Position numbers and translations under genes: made by a program. From Tragulus kanchil (lineage: Eukaryota; Chordata; Mammalia; Artiodactyla; Tragulidae), in the NCBI GenBank assembly GCA_022376925.1, contig JAIOJX010000002.1, positions 41,191,501 through 41,255,500 on the forward strand: 64,000 nt of DNA, written 5' to 3'. The notes under the pieces were generated by a model, which was not told the DNA's origin, made no database searches, and saw only the letters and a list, made by a program, of their open reading frames with translations. This document shows, piece by piece, positions 42,892-55,369 of the stretch (its first letter is position 1; the number at the start of each line of letters is the position of its first letter).

Positions 42892-42952
42892 TTTGGCCAC
42901 GAGGTTTGTAGGATTTTAGCTCCCCAACCAGGGATCATACCGCCAGTGAAGT
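42892..42952 (-). mobile_element. CHR-type SINE head, short fragment
   Basis: TTGGCCACGAGGTTTGTAGG, GCTCCCCAACCAGGGATCAT and GTGAAGTCCCTGA read backwards as a decayed CHR head. The tRNA boxes are incomplete. Confidence 0.65.
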
Positions 42953-43009
42953 CCCTGATTTCTGCATATTTTAATGTAGGCATTTGTTTTTTGTTTGTTT
43001 TTAAAAAAC

Positions 43010-43272
43010 ATTTTGACCTCTTTTATTGGCTTTTTATTTATTTATTTTCATCCACCTTTATTCTTTGGCCTGTGTGGGCCTCCCATTGCAGCGGCCTCTC
43101 TCGTTGCAGAGCACCGGCTCTGGGCGCATGCGCCCCAGAACGCTGGCTCATAATTGGACACACAGGTCCAGCCGCTCCGCGGCACGTGGGATCTTCGCGT
43201 GCCAGGGATCAACCCGGTGCCCTTTGCACTGCAAGGTGGACTCTTTACCCACTGGACCATCAGCAAAGCCCA
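43010..43272 (-). mobile_element. GCGCATGCGC-core SINE
   Basis: Reverse strand: head GGGCTTTGCTGATGGTCCAG, B-box region GGGTTGATCCC, core palindrome at 43124-43133, tail AAAGGTGGATGAAAATAAAT. No exact target-site duplication was found by eye. Confidence 0.85.
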
Positions 43273-44842
43273 TGTATTTTGCTTTAAATTTTGTTATCAA
43301 TTTTTTAAATGTGGGGGAAACAAGCATGCATTTTCATGGCACCCCTGGGACACAGCTGGAGCGTCTCAGACGCCCAGCTTGTTCACTGGAGCATCTCGGA
43401 GGAACCCGAGCCGGGGCTGCCGTCGGAGCCCGGCAGAGCGGGAGTGTTTACACAGACAGTGTCCCGTGTCGCTGTGCGTCGCCAGGGCTGCCTTCTGGCC
43501 ACAAGCCATCCCCGATGGAGAGAGATCAACAAACAGAGCGACACCCCGGTTCCTGCCCCCGGACTCGATGACAAGGCGGCCGCCCGGCAGTCCAGCGGCC
43601 GCGCGGTGGGAAGCGTCTCTTTCTGCAGGAAACGCATGAGGGCAGGAAGTGAGCCCCGAGGTTAGCTTTCCTCCCGGGCTAACAGGTACCTGGCAGTTTT
43701 CCAGCTCTTATGACTTCTGTAAGAAAAGTGTACTTTTCCATTGTTTGTAACGCAACAATGGTTGTCTTCAAGCCACCAAATACTCATCGTCTCCTGTGAC
43801 CCCTGCGTAAGAAAACTGTGTGTTCCTTTGTGACGCCCACAAGCCCCCTCCACCCTCCCAGTTCTTGGGTGAAGAATGTGGAATCTAACGCAAACCCCCA
43901 AGTCAGCCGATTCTCCCCACCCGGCCCATCACCATACTTGAAGAGAAGTGATTGCTCCTGGCCATGTGCAGATGTACACGTGCTAAAAGTTTACCTGCTG
44001 ATAAAACCAACCCCCAGTGCCCAGCTTAGCAATTTACCAAGAAAAAAAGTACTACAAACTGTCCTGAGCGGACCCTCCCACTGTGGATGGCCTGAGGCCC
44101 TGGACACTTAAGCATCAAAGCCAAAGAGAGAAAGAAACCAACAGTGACTGAGCTTAATCGGCAAGTTCAGTAAGAGGAGACGTCAGTGCAGGCTCGTTTG
44201 AAAGCTGTGTCGACTTCCGCGGACAGGAGACTGTGTGTTCTAGGGTGCTATGGTGGGTAACACGTGTGCCCTGCTTAATTTAGGAGAAAAGCATTAACAG
44301 CTGGAGGGAGCCAGCATAAATCTGTGAGACTTGAAAAGAAGTAAAAGATTTCAAGTGCCCCTCCTGGAGAGAAGTCATTCAGAACAAGCGATGAGCTTCT
44401 CCACTGAGTGTTCACTGTGAAGAAGTGAAACAATGCTGTCTCCAGTCGGTGCAGGTCTACAGGCTGTGGACTCTCCAAGCCCCGGGCCCCAACACCGTGG
44501 GAGGAAGCAGCACAAACACTGAAGCGCCCGGCCTTCGTGCAGCCCAGGAGGGTTGGCATCTCCTTGTTTATTGGCTTGTTGTTTCACTTGTAAATGATAG
44601 TTCATGTGTTTTTACCGGGCTTGCTGCCCTTGGTTCCTACGGGATGATGAGAGGACCGCAGAGCAGAGGGGGACAAGGAAGCAGCCCCTGTGCAGAGGCG
44701 CCATCAAGGGGAGGGTCCAGCCAGCCCCTCAGGCCTCTTGTATGTCCACTTGTGTTCAAAACAAAGCTAAGCAGACACTCGACCAGTGTCTTGCTCCTCC
44801 AGAAAGCCTTGTGTCCAGTGAGATAAGGAGGATGTTTAAGTG
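43273..44842. other. Intergenic, nothing recognised
   Basis: Frames of up to about 130 codons are unsupported. CpG-richer at 43390-43620 (GCGGCCGCCCGGCAG). Confidence 0.4.
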
Positions 44843-44858
44843 CACTTAATTTTCTTTT

Positions 44859-45199
44859 TTTTGTTGTTGTTTTTTTAAGATTTATTTATTTATTTATTTA
44901 TTTTGGGCGGGGGTCGGGTTGGGGAGGGAGGGGAGCGGGCGGGGCACTTCCGTTGGTTTTTCATTTCTCTGTTTTCATCCGTCTTTGTTCTTTGACCCGT
45001 GTGGGGCCTCCCATCGCGATGGCGTCTGTTGTTGCAGACCGCTGGCTCTGTGCGCATGCGCTCCAGAGCTCCGGCTCGGTGATTGGACACATCGGTCCAG
45101 CCGCTCCGCGGCACGTGGGATCTTCCCAGGCCAGGCTCGAACCGGCGCCCCTTGCAATGCAAGGCGGTGTCCTTACCCACTGGACCACCAGGGGAAGCC
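44859..45199 (-). mobile_element. GCGCATGCGC-core SINE with extended A/T tail
   Basis: CACTTAATTTTCTTTT is found at 44843-44858 and 45200-45215, an exact 16-bp target-site duplication. Reverse strand: head GGGCTTCCCCTGGTGGTCCA, B box GGTTCGA, core TGCGCATGCGCT with the palindrome at 45052-45061. The tail is long and carries C-rich and (AAAT)n segments (44875-44945 on the + strand). Confidence 0.92.
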
Positions 45200-45215
45200 C
45201 ACTTAATTTTCTTTT

Positions 45216-46726
45216 AAAATATTCTGGTTCATCCAAACATCACACCTTGGCCTGAAAGGGAACTGCGAATTTCACTGCTGACATTTTGAACCTCGCCTGA
45301 TTTACAGGCCCCAACCCATGGCACCAGGAGGAAGCCAAACATGCAATTAAAACAGTCTCCAGTCCGAGAGCCACGCTGAGGCCCTGGAGACGAGCCTCAC
45401 CTCAGATTTCCCACTTTCTGAAGCTCTGGGCTCAGCCGAAACTGAAGGGCCAGTGTTCCTGGAGACCTTCTTCCTCAGGGCGCATCTCCTGGACATGGTC
45501 AAGTCTTGCTCCTGACAGCCCCGAGCAAGTGGTGACTGCTGGTCATCTTCCCTTTGACAAGACTGGCTCCACCCATGTGGAAATGCCACGGTGACCCTGA
45601 GGTGACTTCAGCCCGAGCGCAAGAGAATCCATGTCTGAGGACCGAAGGCTACTCCTCAACCTCGGGACTCGCCCTTGCCCGCGCATGGCAGCGGCTGGAC
45701 GAGTGGGTGGGGTCCAGGGCATCTGTCCCTTTGCACACCCTCCAGCTCATCGTGGTGTTTCTTTTCACTTGAAAAGTACTCAGCTCTGCAAGCCGCCTGC
45801 ACACTTTTCAGGCTCAACTAAGCTTCTTGATCTATTGTCTGAAGACTCTTCTTCCTTAGCCACATGGGACGTCTCTGGTGATAGGCCGTTACTCCAGGAG
45901 AAAGCATCACAGGTCGCCAGTGCAGGAATGTGACAGAAGCCAGGAGGCTTAGAAAAGCAAAGGTCACTGGGACCAGGGTAGATGACATCGCAGGGGAGGG
46001 TGGGTCACGCCTCAGGGTGACCGGGGTCCCAGCAGGCCGCCTGCAGGGCCGGGAGCCCCACCCTGAGAGGGAGCTGGTCCTGGCAGCCGGCCGAGGCTTC
46101 GCTGTCAGCCTTGTCCTCGGGTTTGGCTGAGGCTCATCAAAGACAGACTGTGTGTCCATGAAACTGCCCGCTTGCTGCTATTATTAAATGAGAGGAAAAC
46201 ATTTCCATCCAAAGTAGCTTTGTTAGCCTAAGATTGTTTGCACTGTTTGTGTTTCTATTGTCTTCCTGTAACCCTGTGCCGAATTTGCTGATGAATTTTG
46301 TTTTGATCGTTCACTCTCTGGGTCAGAAACAAAGCACCAAGCTTTCCTTGGCCGGCGTAGTCTCTTGGGACGGCGGCTTGGCTGGGGCCAGCATGGCAAC
46401 CCTGCCGTGCCCATCTGCTCCCAGACACCAGCCTCTGACCTAAGTGTACCTTCCTACCTGCTCCCCTGACCAGTGGTATCCGGACCTTTCTCCCTGGATC
46501 CCAGGCTTCACTTACACCAGCTGAGAAAGCATTGTATATGGACCGAACTTCGTGCCCAGTAAAGGACTCCTGATCAGGCTGCCCTTCCCGGGGGCCGGAG
46601 CCCTGTCCCTGCCCTGAGGCTCTGCCCATCCCCCCGGGCCCCGGAGGCTGTGGACAGGACAGGGAAGAGCAGATGTGGGGCCGCAAGAACCCAGCAGGGA
46701 GAGCTCTGTTCCCACGCCCCCCAATG
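45216..46726. other. Intergenic, nothing recognised
   Basis: GC-rich patches at 45990-46100 and 46560-46680. Frames of up to 143 codons without domains. Confidence 0.4.
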
Positions 46727-48920
46727 CCAAGCTCTAGACTAAAGTCTACGGCAGACAGAATTCAAGCCCCTGACAATGAGTTTATAACAGAAAAGCGGCT
46801 GGTTCTTCACCTAGAGAGTTGCCACTGTGATGTTTATAAGCACCTTTCTCTCTCCTAGCACTCATGCTCACGACATGGCCTTCCCGTCTCCGTATAAACA
46901 CAGCAGCCCCTCTGGTTCTCTCCCAGACACTGGCTGCCCTAGAAGAAAGTCCACCTATAAGAAAGTCCAGGAGGCAGAGCCCCCCATACTGCTCCCCAGC
47001 TCCGGTCTGGACGGCACAGCTTCCTTCCCCCCGGCTGTGAGGTCAGCCAACCTGCATACCCTTGAGTGTTTCCTCAATCATGTCTTTCAGTGATGCACCT
47101 GAGGGGGCTGGCTGGGGGCTGCCGACGACCCGTGAACCACCAGATCTGACAGAACATGACCGTCGGCCCAGGCCTGAGTAAACAGGGGAGAGGCCGTGCA
47201 TATCCGTGAAAGGCTGACAGCAAATCTGCTCCAACACAAGTGCGTTTCCGGGGAAATGGACCACTTAATAGAGATGCGGGGTGACAAGGATTTCTTACGT
47301 CTTCCTGCCTGGGCGCCACGTCCTCCAGAGATAAGAGCCAGGAGGTGGCAAGTAGGCCTGCAGGTGAGAAGGAAACAGAAGAAAGGAAAGGCTGCCTCTC
47401 TGGGCGGGCATCTGGGAAGCCAGCGCCTCCTCTGGACTCGGGTCACCAGGTGTCGTGTCTGCAGGGCTGAGGCAGGAGCAACCATGGCCAAGAATTCCCC
47501 GGAAAACAGGGCCAGCTTACCGCTGGCCCCCAGGCCTAAGACTTTCAGACAGAAAAGAACCAGGGATCAGAGGCAAAAACTTGGACACTCGTGTTTGATT
47601 GCTCAATTCTGAGACCATGAGAATAAGTGGAAGTGTCCCTTCAGGCACCAACGTCCAGAGGGGTGGTGCTCAGGCTCCACCCTGGCCTGGCCATTGGGCC
47701 ACCTGAACAGTCCCTAGCCAAGCACCATCTCCCAGGGTCACCCCTGCTGCTGACAGCTGATCGTAACAACCCACAGCCCTGCGACCGCATCCAGGCAGCC
47801 GAGCGGCTGGGGAGGAAGTGGCCCAAGCTCTAGACTAAAGTCTACGGCAGACAGAATTCAAGCCCCTGACAATGAGTTTATAACAGAAAAGCGGCTGGTT
47901 CTTCACCTAGAGAGTTGCCACTGTGATGTTTATAAGCACCTTTCTCTCTCCTAGCACTCATGCTCACGACATGGCCTTCCCGTCTCCGTATAAACACAGC
48001 AGCCCCTCTGGTTCTCTCCCAGACACTGGCTGCCCTAGAAGAAAGTCCACCTATAAGAAAGTCCAGGAGGCAGAGCCCCCCATACTGCTCCCCAGCTCCG
48101 GTCTGGACGGCACAGCTTCCTTCCCCCCGGCTGTGAGGTCAGCCAACCTGCATACCCTTGAGTGTTTCCTCAATCATGTCTTTCAGTGATGCACCTGAGG
48201 GGGCTGGCTGGGGGCTGCCGACGACCCGTGAACCACCAGATCTGACAGAACATGACCGTCGGCCCAGGCCTGAGTAAACAGGGGAGAGGCCGTGCATATC
48301 CGTGAAAGGCTGACAGCAAATCTGCTCCAACACAAGTGCGTTTCCGGGGAAATGGACCACTTAATAGAGATGCGGGGTGACAAGGATTTCTTCGTCTTCC
48401 TGCCTGGGCGCCACGTCCTCCAGAGATAAGAGCCAGGAGGTGGCAAGTAGGCCTGCAGGTGAGAAGGAAACAGAAGAAAGGAAAGGCTGCCTCTCTGGGC
48501 GGGCATCTGGGAAGCCAGCGCCTCCTCTGGACTCGGGTCACCAGGTGTCGTGTCTGCAGGGCTGAGGCAGGAGCAACCATGGCCAAGAATTCCCCGGAAA
48601 ACAGGGCCAGCTTACCGCTGGCCCCCAGGCCTAAGACTTTCAGACAGAAAAGAACCAGGGATCAGAGGCAAAAACTTGGACACTCGTGTTTGATTGCTCA
48701 ATTCTGAGACCATGAGAATAAGTGGAAGTGTCCCTTCAGGCACCAACGTCCAGAGGGGTGGTGCTCAGGCTCCACCCTGGCCTGGCCATTGGGCCACCTG
48801 AACAGTCCCTAGCCAAGCACCATCTCCCAGGGTCACCCCTGCTGCTGACAGCTGATCGTAACAACCCACAGCCCTGCGACCGCATCCAGGCAGCCGAGCG
48901 GCTGGGGAGGAAGTGGCCCA
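46727..48920. repeat. Tandem duplication 12 (1.1 kb x 2)
   Basis: Copy A is 46727-47825 and copy B 47823-48920, offset 1096 falling to 1095 after a two-base difference (TTCTTACGTC versus TTCTTCGTC). The copies abut with only CCAAG shared, so there is no spacer. Confidence 0.95.
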
Positions 48921-50809
48921 GTAGACCCTCCACACACCACCAGCCAACCCCCGCACTTGGGGATGGGCAGGAAGGGGCCCTGGGGTGAGGCCTACCCAGC
49001 CTGGGCACCAGTGGAGCCTCAAGCCCCAGAGACCAGCCAGAGAGGCGCCCCTGAGGTCGCAGGTGCACTTTGGTGCTGCCTGGACAGCAATGTCCATCTG
49101 CCTCAGGCCCAGCGGCCCTAAGACTGGGGAAGGGAGCTGTCCCGAGTGACGGGGCCTGTCCGTTCCACCATCCCACCTGTGCATTCATGCAGAATGAAGG
49201 AAAGTGACTGGCTTGCTCTCCCGTGCTCGGCTGCAGGGAGATCAGCCCACCAGCGTCTCCCACCACCACGTCCTCAGGCTTCCCCTCCACAGGGCCGGCT
49301 CCTCCCAGCAAACCTCTGGTGTTGTCAGCACAGGAGCCCCTTTCTCTTGAGGAGGAACCTCTCTTCAGCCGTTACGTCCTGTGGGTGAGGACCAGGGACA
49401 GACATGCGTCCTGCCCACAGCACGGACAGGGCGATTACCCAACACGGAGGGGCCCAAGGCGCCTCACTCCAGGGAGGATCGCATTGCAGGAAATACGTGG
49501 AAGGCCACCCACCTGTCCTCCTCCTCTGTGCAGGAACAGGAGGATGGTCAAGAAAGGAGAGGGCACCCCCCTTCCAGGCAGGGACGTCGGCTTCAGGACA
49601 CGGCCTCGGGCAGGTCACGGCGGGACCTCACAGTCCAGCAACTGCGTTCACACACCAGCCGGGCTGCCAAAGGCCTGTCCCCGTGCCCTGAGTCGACTAA
49701 CGCGAGCCCATGTTTTGCAGCTGGTCTATATTGGAGGAGTTTATTTGAGATAACCCTGCAAAACAGGAAGCAAGGGCTATAATTTTATAGAACCATTTGG
49801 CCATCAACCCATGGAGAATAACAATCCTAAGATTTTTAAGTTTAGGGACAAAACTCAGAATTTAATGCTAGAAGTCTTACGTGTCTTTCTCCTGTAGTTC
49901 GTCAGCCTTCGCTGGGGCTGTCGTGGGGGAAGAAGACTGAAAGTTGCCCAAGCAAATAAGTAACTGGAAAACCCCCATAGACCACCTCGGCCCTCGAGAG
50001 AAAGGTAACACGGGGAGAAGTCCACTTACTTCCCTCTGCAACACATCCTCCTCGAAGGAAAACAGAAAGGCTCATTTTGCAGTCAGTGAAAGCTAATATA
50101 ATCATCATGTGAACATGAAAGAAAATGCTAGAATAACGGAGAGAGGTTGGTCCTTTCCCACAGCATCTCGGGGCTGGGGAGGGGGAAGGTGCCATGCGAT
50201 AGGCTGCAGGGGGCGGGGGCTCTGAGGCGGGCCCACCCGTCCAGCCTACAGTCCCAGTCCCTCCCCGACTGCCTGGCTGCCCAGCAACACCGCACATTAA
50301 ACCCCCTCGTGGCTCCACAAACTGAATCCAAACATGTCTCACCAGCTCCATTTGTTGTAGAGCAAAATCATGCTGAGGCCCCCAGAGCTGCCAGCCATCC
50401 ATTCCTGCCACAGAACGCACACATAGGTGCTGCATGAGAGAAGAAGCCAGAAAACAGCCCTCGTAGACAGACAGACGGCTCAGCATGCCAACCGCACATC
50501 CCTAACTCTGCATCATTAATCACATTCAAAGTTTTTCTCTGAGAGCAGAGTGGGTGTGCGGGAGGTGGGGAGGATAACCCCCAGCCCTGACACAGTCCTA
50601 ACACTAAAAGATCCCTCCTCTGTCAGAAGACAGCCTGTCGAGGCTGGAAGTCAGAGGTCAGAGATGGCTGAGATGGACATGGATGGTGAGCCCGGCCCTG
50701 GAAGTCACACCCACGTCCTGAGAAGGAGCCTGGTCAGGGTCATGGCGGAAGCCCAGGGAGGGGTCTGGAGGTGCATCATCTGTTCTGTGTATCCACAGCC
50801 TTCATTTCA
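48921..50809. other. Intergenic, nothing recognised
   Basis: GC-rich to about 49720, then AT-rich to 50150. Frames of 134-194 codons are on opposing strands and lack family features. Confidence 0.4.
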
Positions 50810-50822
50810 GAAGAAACAACAG

Positions 50823-51097
50823 GGACTTCTCTGGTGGTCCAGTGGGTGAAGAGTCTGCATTGCAGTGCAAGGGGTCCTGGTTTGATCCCTGGCCCGGGAA
50901 GATCCCATGTGCGGCGGAGCGGCTGAACCAGTGTGTCCAATGGTGAGCCAGCGCTCTGGAGCACATGCGCCCGGAGCCGGTGCTCTGCAATGGGAGAGGC
51001 CGCTGTGATGGGAGGCCCACACAGGCGGAAGAATAAAGATGAATGAAAATGGATGGATAAAAAAATTAATGAAAAGAGGCCAAAATTTAAAAAAGAA
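50823..51097 (+). mobile_element. GCGCATGCGC-core SINE, CpG-decayed
   Basis: Head GGACTTCTCTGGTGGTCCAG, B box GTTTGATCCC, core GCACATGCGC at 50961-50970, tail AATAAAGATGAATGAAAATG. Imperfect target-site duplication: GAAGAAACAACAG before and GAAGAAACACCAG after. Confidence 0.9.
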
Positions 51098-51110
51098 GAA
51101 GAAACACCAG

Positions 51111-51988
51111 GCCCTCATGTGGGCGGCCCTGTCCTGTCGTAGACGTAACCAGGACTCGGAGACACAGCAATGAGGTCCCAGCAGTTCTCGGCTCCCTGGC
51201 TGCATGTATGAACCCCACAGGGGTGACCCCCACACTGGACAGGCAAGATGTTCACACAACACAACCCCCAGCCTCCCACCTGCCGTTTCCTTCCTCCGAA
51301 CTTTACATTCCCCTCCGATATCAAATAACTCCATCATCATTTTCAGGTTGATGCCTTCTTCTGCGACACGCGGTGCACCTCTGGGACTGCCTGTAGGTGA
51401 CACTGTGACAGAAAAGCAGAGACAAGCGACCAGGACACCACGTACCGGGGGTGAGTGGAAGCTCGTGGACACAGCCCCCCACTCCTGGACTCAGGGCCGC
51501 CCAAAGCATTCGTCCGCTTTGACCAGAAAAGCTACAATCTTCCAATGCAACTTGACATCACTTGGTACAATCGTCTACTATGATTGTCCTCACAGGAAAG
51601 TGCCCTAAACCCCACGCGACCTTTGTGACAGCCAAAGACACGCCCCACACACCCTCATCAAAGGACAGCCATCCACCCGCAGAACCTCACTGGGGTTCGG
51701 CGGTGCCTTTGATGTGAACGAAACGTGAGCCCTGGGGCAGCTGCAGGGTGTCGCACAGACACCCCGGGGTCACTGGCTCCGGGTACTCCTGCTGGAGTCG
51801 CCAGGATGTGGATCAGCCCCATCTCTCTGATGTCACTTCCATGGCGGTCAGCAGCAGCTAGAAGGCAGATAAACTGTGAGCGCAGCCCTGGCAACGAGAT
51901 ACACTTTCAGTTTCGAACGTGAAGTCTCTGCCGTCAGACACGCCTGAACCCTCAAGCTCAAAATGAAGCAATGACCTGTAGGAGGCAA
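51111..51988. other. Intergenic, nothing recognised
   Basis: Mixed composition, no repeat or gene recognised. Confidence 0.4.
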
Positions 51989-52195
51989 TGGGGCTTCCCT
52001 GGTGGCTCAGAATGTAAAGCACCAGCCCACACTGCGGGAGACCCGGGTTTGATCCCTGCATCGGGAAGATCCCCTGGAGAAGGAGACGGCCACCCACTCC
52101 AGCATTCTTGCCTGAAGAATCCTGCGGACAGAGGAGCCTGGTGGGCTGCAGTCCATATGGTTGCTAAGAGTCGGACACAACTAAAGCAACTTAGT
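51989..52195 (+). mobile_element. Bov-tA SINE
   Basis: GGGGCTTCCCTGGTGGCTCA, GGGTTTGATCCCTGCATCGG and CCCACTCCAGCATTCTTGCC, ending GAGTCGGACACAACTAAAGC. Full length and well preserved. Confidence 0.92.
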
Positions 52196-53253
52196 TCACA
52201 GGATGCAAAAGAGAAAAAACAACTCGCAGGATGTGGGAATGCAACTCGCAGGATGTCGGTGCATTTTGACGAAATGATTCTAATTTGCTTAGGGGTCACA
52301 CTAGACTCTGCTTCTAAGTGTGTATTAAAAAGTTCAGTACAAACATGCGTTTAACATTCTGGACTAGCATTTCAACTTTAGCTTCGGTCTTAATTACAGT
52401 ACATCTTATTGCAAAATAAATAAGTACACTAAATCGATGAGGTTTTTCGGTTTCTTAAGCAGGCTCCAATTTTAAACTATCCACCAAAATGTGGTAAGAA
52501 TTATGGACTATATAAGGCAAACTGTGACAGGTTTATGAAACGTTTTCCGATCACACAGTTGTTTTCCGATCACACAGTGAATAATTCGGTTCTAAAGGTT
52601 CTTTCTTCTTCAGGAGTTCTTCAATGTGTCAGCTTGACTGGGTAGGAAAACTCTCCACACACTGCGTCATGTTTTATGAAAGTGGTTGAGGGGTCCATGC
52701 TGGGACAGAGCACAGGAGTCCTGACTGCTCAGTGGGTGCAGAGGAAGTTTTGTGTTTGTGTGTAAACACTGAGGTTTCTGCAGGGAAGGACGTGGTGCAG
52801 GCTCCCACGGGTGCCCTGACCTGAAGGAAGACTGAGAGTCCTCCACCCTTTCCATGCCAGCCCCTCAGCGCTTCCTGGCTCATTCTGTCTGCCCACTCAC
52901 TTATCATTCATCTGATGTTGGCTGAATGACTGTGTGGGGTCCAGGGATAGACCCCCATCTGCAGGGCTCTTGGGCTAATCTGGGGTCACAGGTGGCAAGA
53001 GAGGTGGGAAAAGAAATTCAGGCACCAAGCCAGCAGGTAGGACTTCCTGTGGCAGCCCGGGTATCGAGAGGAGGTGTGGGCCATACCTGATTGGCTCCAA
53101 TCCATCAGAGCTGCTGTCCCAAGCCACCCACGAGTCACCGTCTTCAGGTTGGGCCGCGCCTCGGTGACAAGATGTGGTGGCCTCACCCCGTCCTATTCCT
53201 GCCCCTGCCCTGGAATGAGCTAATCCCTCAAGAAGCTCTGGTCTCCTTCTTTC
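52196..53253. other. Intergenic, short direct repeat only
   Basis: GTTTTCCGATCACACAGT is directly repeated near 52543 and 52561. Otherwise nothing recognised. Confidence 0.45.
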
Positions 53254-53705
53254 AGGACACTGTTCACAGACCAGATACTAGGGATCACAGACCAGATACT
53301 CAGGATTCAAAATCCAGTATTTTAAAGTGATAAAAAAAAAAAAAGAGAGAGAGACTCCAATTTTACCTGTGATGTTTAGTTTCCAAAAGCACCCAGTTAA
53401 ATAAAAATGGTGTTCCTCCGAGTCATGCAAGGTGATGGGGAGAAGACGCTCAGCACTGTGCCCACGTCCCGAGCCCAACAGCTTCACTCGCCACCCGCAG
53501 CTTCTCTCCAGTCCAGGAGCAAGCACTTCCTCCTCCACCAAGTGGGGAGACATCCCTGGTGTTCCAGGTGCACGCCACGCACCACGACTCACTGAATTTA
53601 ACAGGCCGTGGATCGCAAGGTGCCTGGGTTAGCAGCTGGAGCAACAGGACCGTCGTTACAAAAGGGGAAACTTCCTAGAAAATTATCAGCTCATAAAAAC
53701 GCAGA

Positions 53706-54007
53706 GCTGTGGGCTCCAGTGGCAAACAATCCGCCTGCCAGTGCAGGAGATACAGGTTTGATCCCTGGTCTGAGAAGACCCCACATGTCGCTGGGCAGCT
53801 AAGCCCATGCACCACAACCGCTGAGCCTGGGCTCGAGAGCCTGGGACCCACAACTACTGAAGCCTATGTACCCTACAGCCTGTGCCCCACAACGAAAGAA
53901 GTCACCGCAATGAGAAGTCCAAGCACCACAACTAGAGAGGAGCCCCCACTTTCCATGAATAAAGAAAAGCCTGCACAGCAACAAAGACCCAGCTAAACAA
54001 AGAAATA
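53706..54007 (+). mobile_element. CHR-type SINE, full length
   Basis: GGGCTCCAGTGGCAAACAAT, GGTTTGATCCCTGGTCTGAG, CACCACAACCGCTGAGCCTG and GTCACCGCAATGAGAAGTCC, ending CAACAAAGACCCAGCTAAAC. Older CHR type. Repeated at 54784-55085. Confidence 0.87.
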
Positions 54008-54064
54008 ATATTATATATATATATATGTGTGTGTGTGTGTATACACACACACATACACATACAT
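54008..54064. repeat. (AT)n(TG)n(AC)n microsatellite
   Basis: SINE-tail-derived microsatellite. The matching tract at 55086-55130 in copy B is shorter in its TG and AC parts. Confidence 0.9.
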
Positions 54065-54783
54065 CTGAGAAACACAGAACCATTTCAACCACTGTATATT
54101 TTGATTCAACAGTTTCACATCCAAGAATCCATTCTGGGTGAGTAAAGAAAGCAAAGCTGTGAGTGTATTTGTTTTAGTGTCTGGACCCAAGTTTATTTGC
54201 ATATTAAAGACTTTGTAACTCTAAAGCAGAATGCAAGTATTAGTAATTTTATTACTCAGTGTATGCCTTTGATTTTAGTGAGTCTACTCGGCCACGGGTG
54301 CTGTGAAAACCCTGCTGACCCTCTCGTCTCTCTGGAGGACACTGTTCACAGACCAGATACTAGGGATCACAGACCAGATACTCAGGATTCAAAATCCAGT
54401 ATTTTAAAGTGATAAAAAAAAAAAGAGAGAGACTCCAATTTTACCTGTGATGTTTAGTTTCCAAAAGCACCCAGTTAAATAAAAATGGTGTTCCTCCGAG
54501 TCATGCAAGGTGATGGGGAGAAGACGCTCAGCACTGTGCCCACGTCCCGAGCCCAACAGCTTCACTCGCCACCCGCAGCTTCTCTCCAGTCCAGGAGCAA
54601 GCACTTCCTCCTCCACCAAGTGGGGAGACATCCCTGGTGTTCCAGGTGCACGCCACGCACCACGACTCACTGAATTTAACAGGCCGTGGATCGCAAGGTG
54701 CCTGGGTTAGCAGCTGGAGCAACAGGACCGTCGTTACAAAAGGGGAAACTTCCTAGAAAATTATCAGCTCATAAAAACGCAGA

Positions 54784-55085
54784 GCTGTGGGCTCCAGTGG
54801 CAAACAATCCGCCTGCCAGTGCAGGAGATACAGGTTTGATCCCTGGTCTGAGAAGACCCCACATGTCGCTGGGCAGCTAAGCCCATGCACCACAACCGCT
54901 GAGCCTGGGCTCGAGAGCCTGGGACCCACAACTACTGAAGCCTATGTACCCTACAGCCTGTGCCCCACAACGAAAGAAGTCACCGCAATGAGAAGTCCAA
55001 GCACCACAACTAGAGAGGAGCCCCCACTTTCCATGAATAAAGAAAAGCCTGCACAGCAACAAAGACCCAGCTAAACAAAGAAATA
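54784..55085 (+). mobile_element. CHR-type SINE, duplicate of 53706
   Basis: Same element as at 53706, within copy B of duplication 13. Confidence 0.85.
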
Positions 55086-55369
55086 ATATTATATATATAT
55101 ATATGTGTGTGTATACACACACAACACATACATCTGAGAAACACAGAACCATTTCAACCACTGTATATTTTGATTCAACAGTTTCACATCCAAGAATCCA
55201 TTCTGGGTGAGTAAAGAAAGCAAAGCTGTGAGTGTATTTGTTTTAGTGTCTGGACCCAAGTTTATTTGCATATTAAAGACTTTGTAACTCTAAAGCAGAA
55301 TGCAAGTATTAGTAATTTTATTACTCAGTGTATGCCTTTGATTTTAGTGAGTCTACTCGGCCACGGGTG

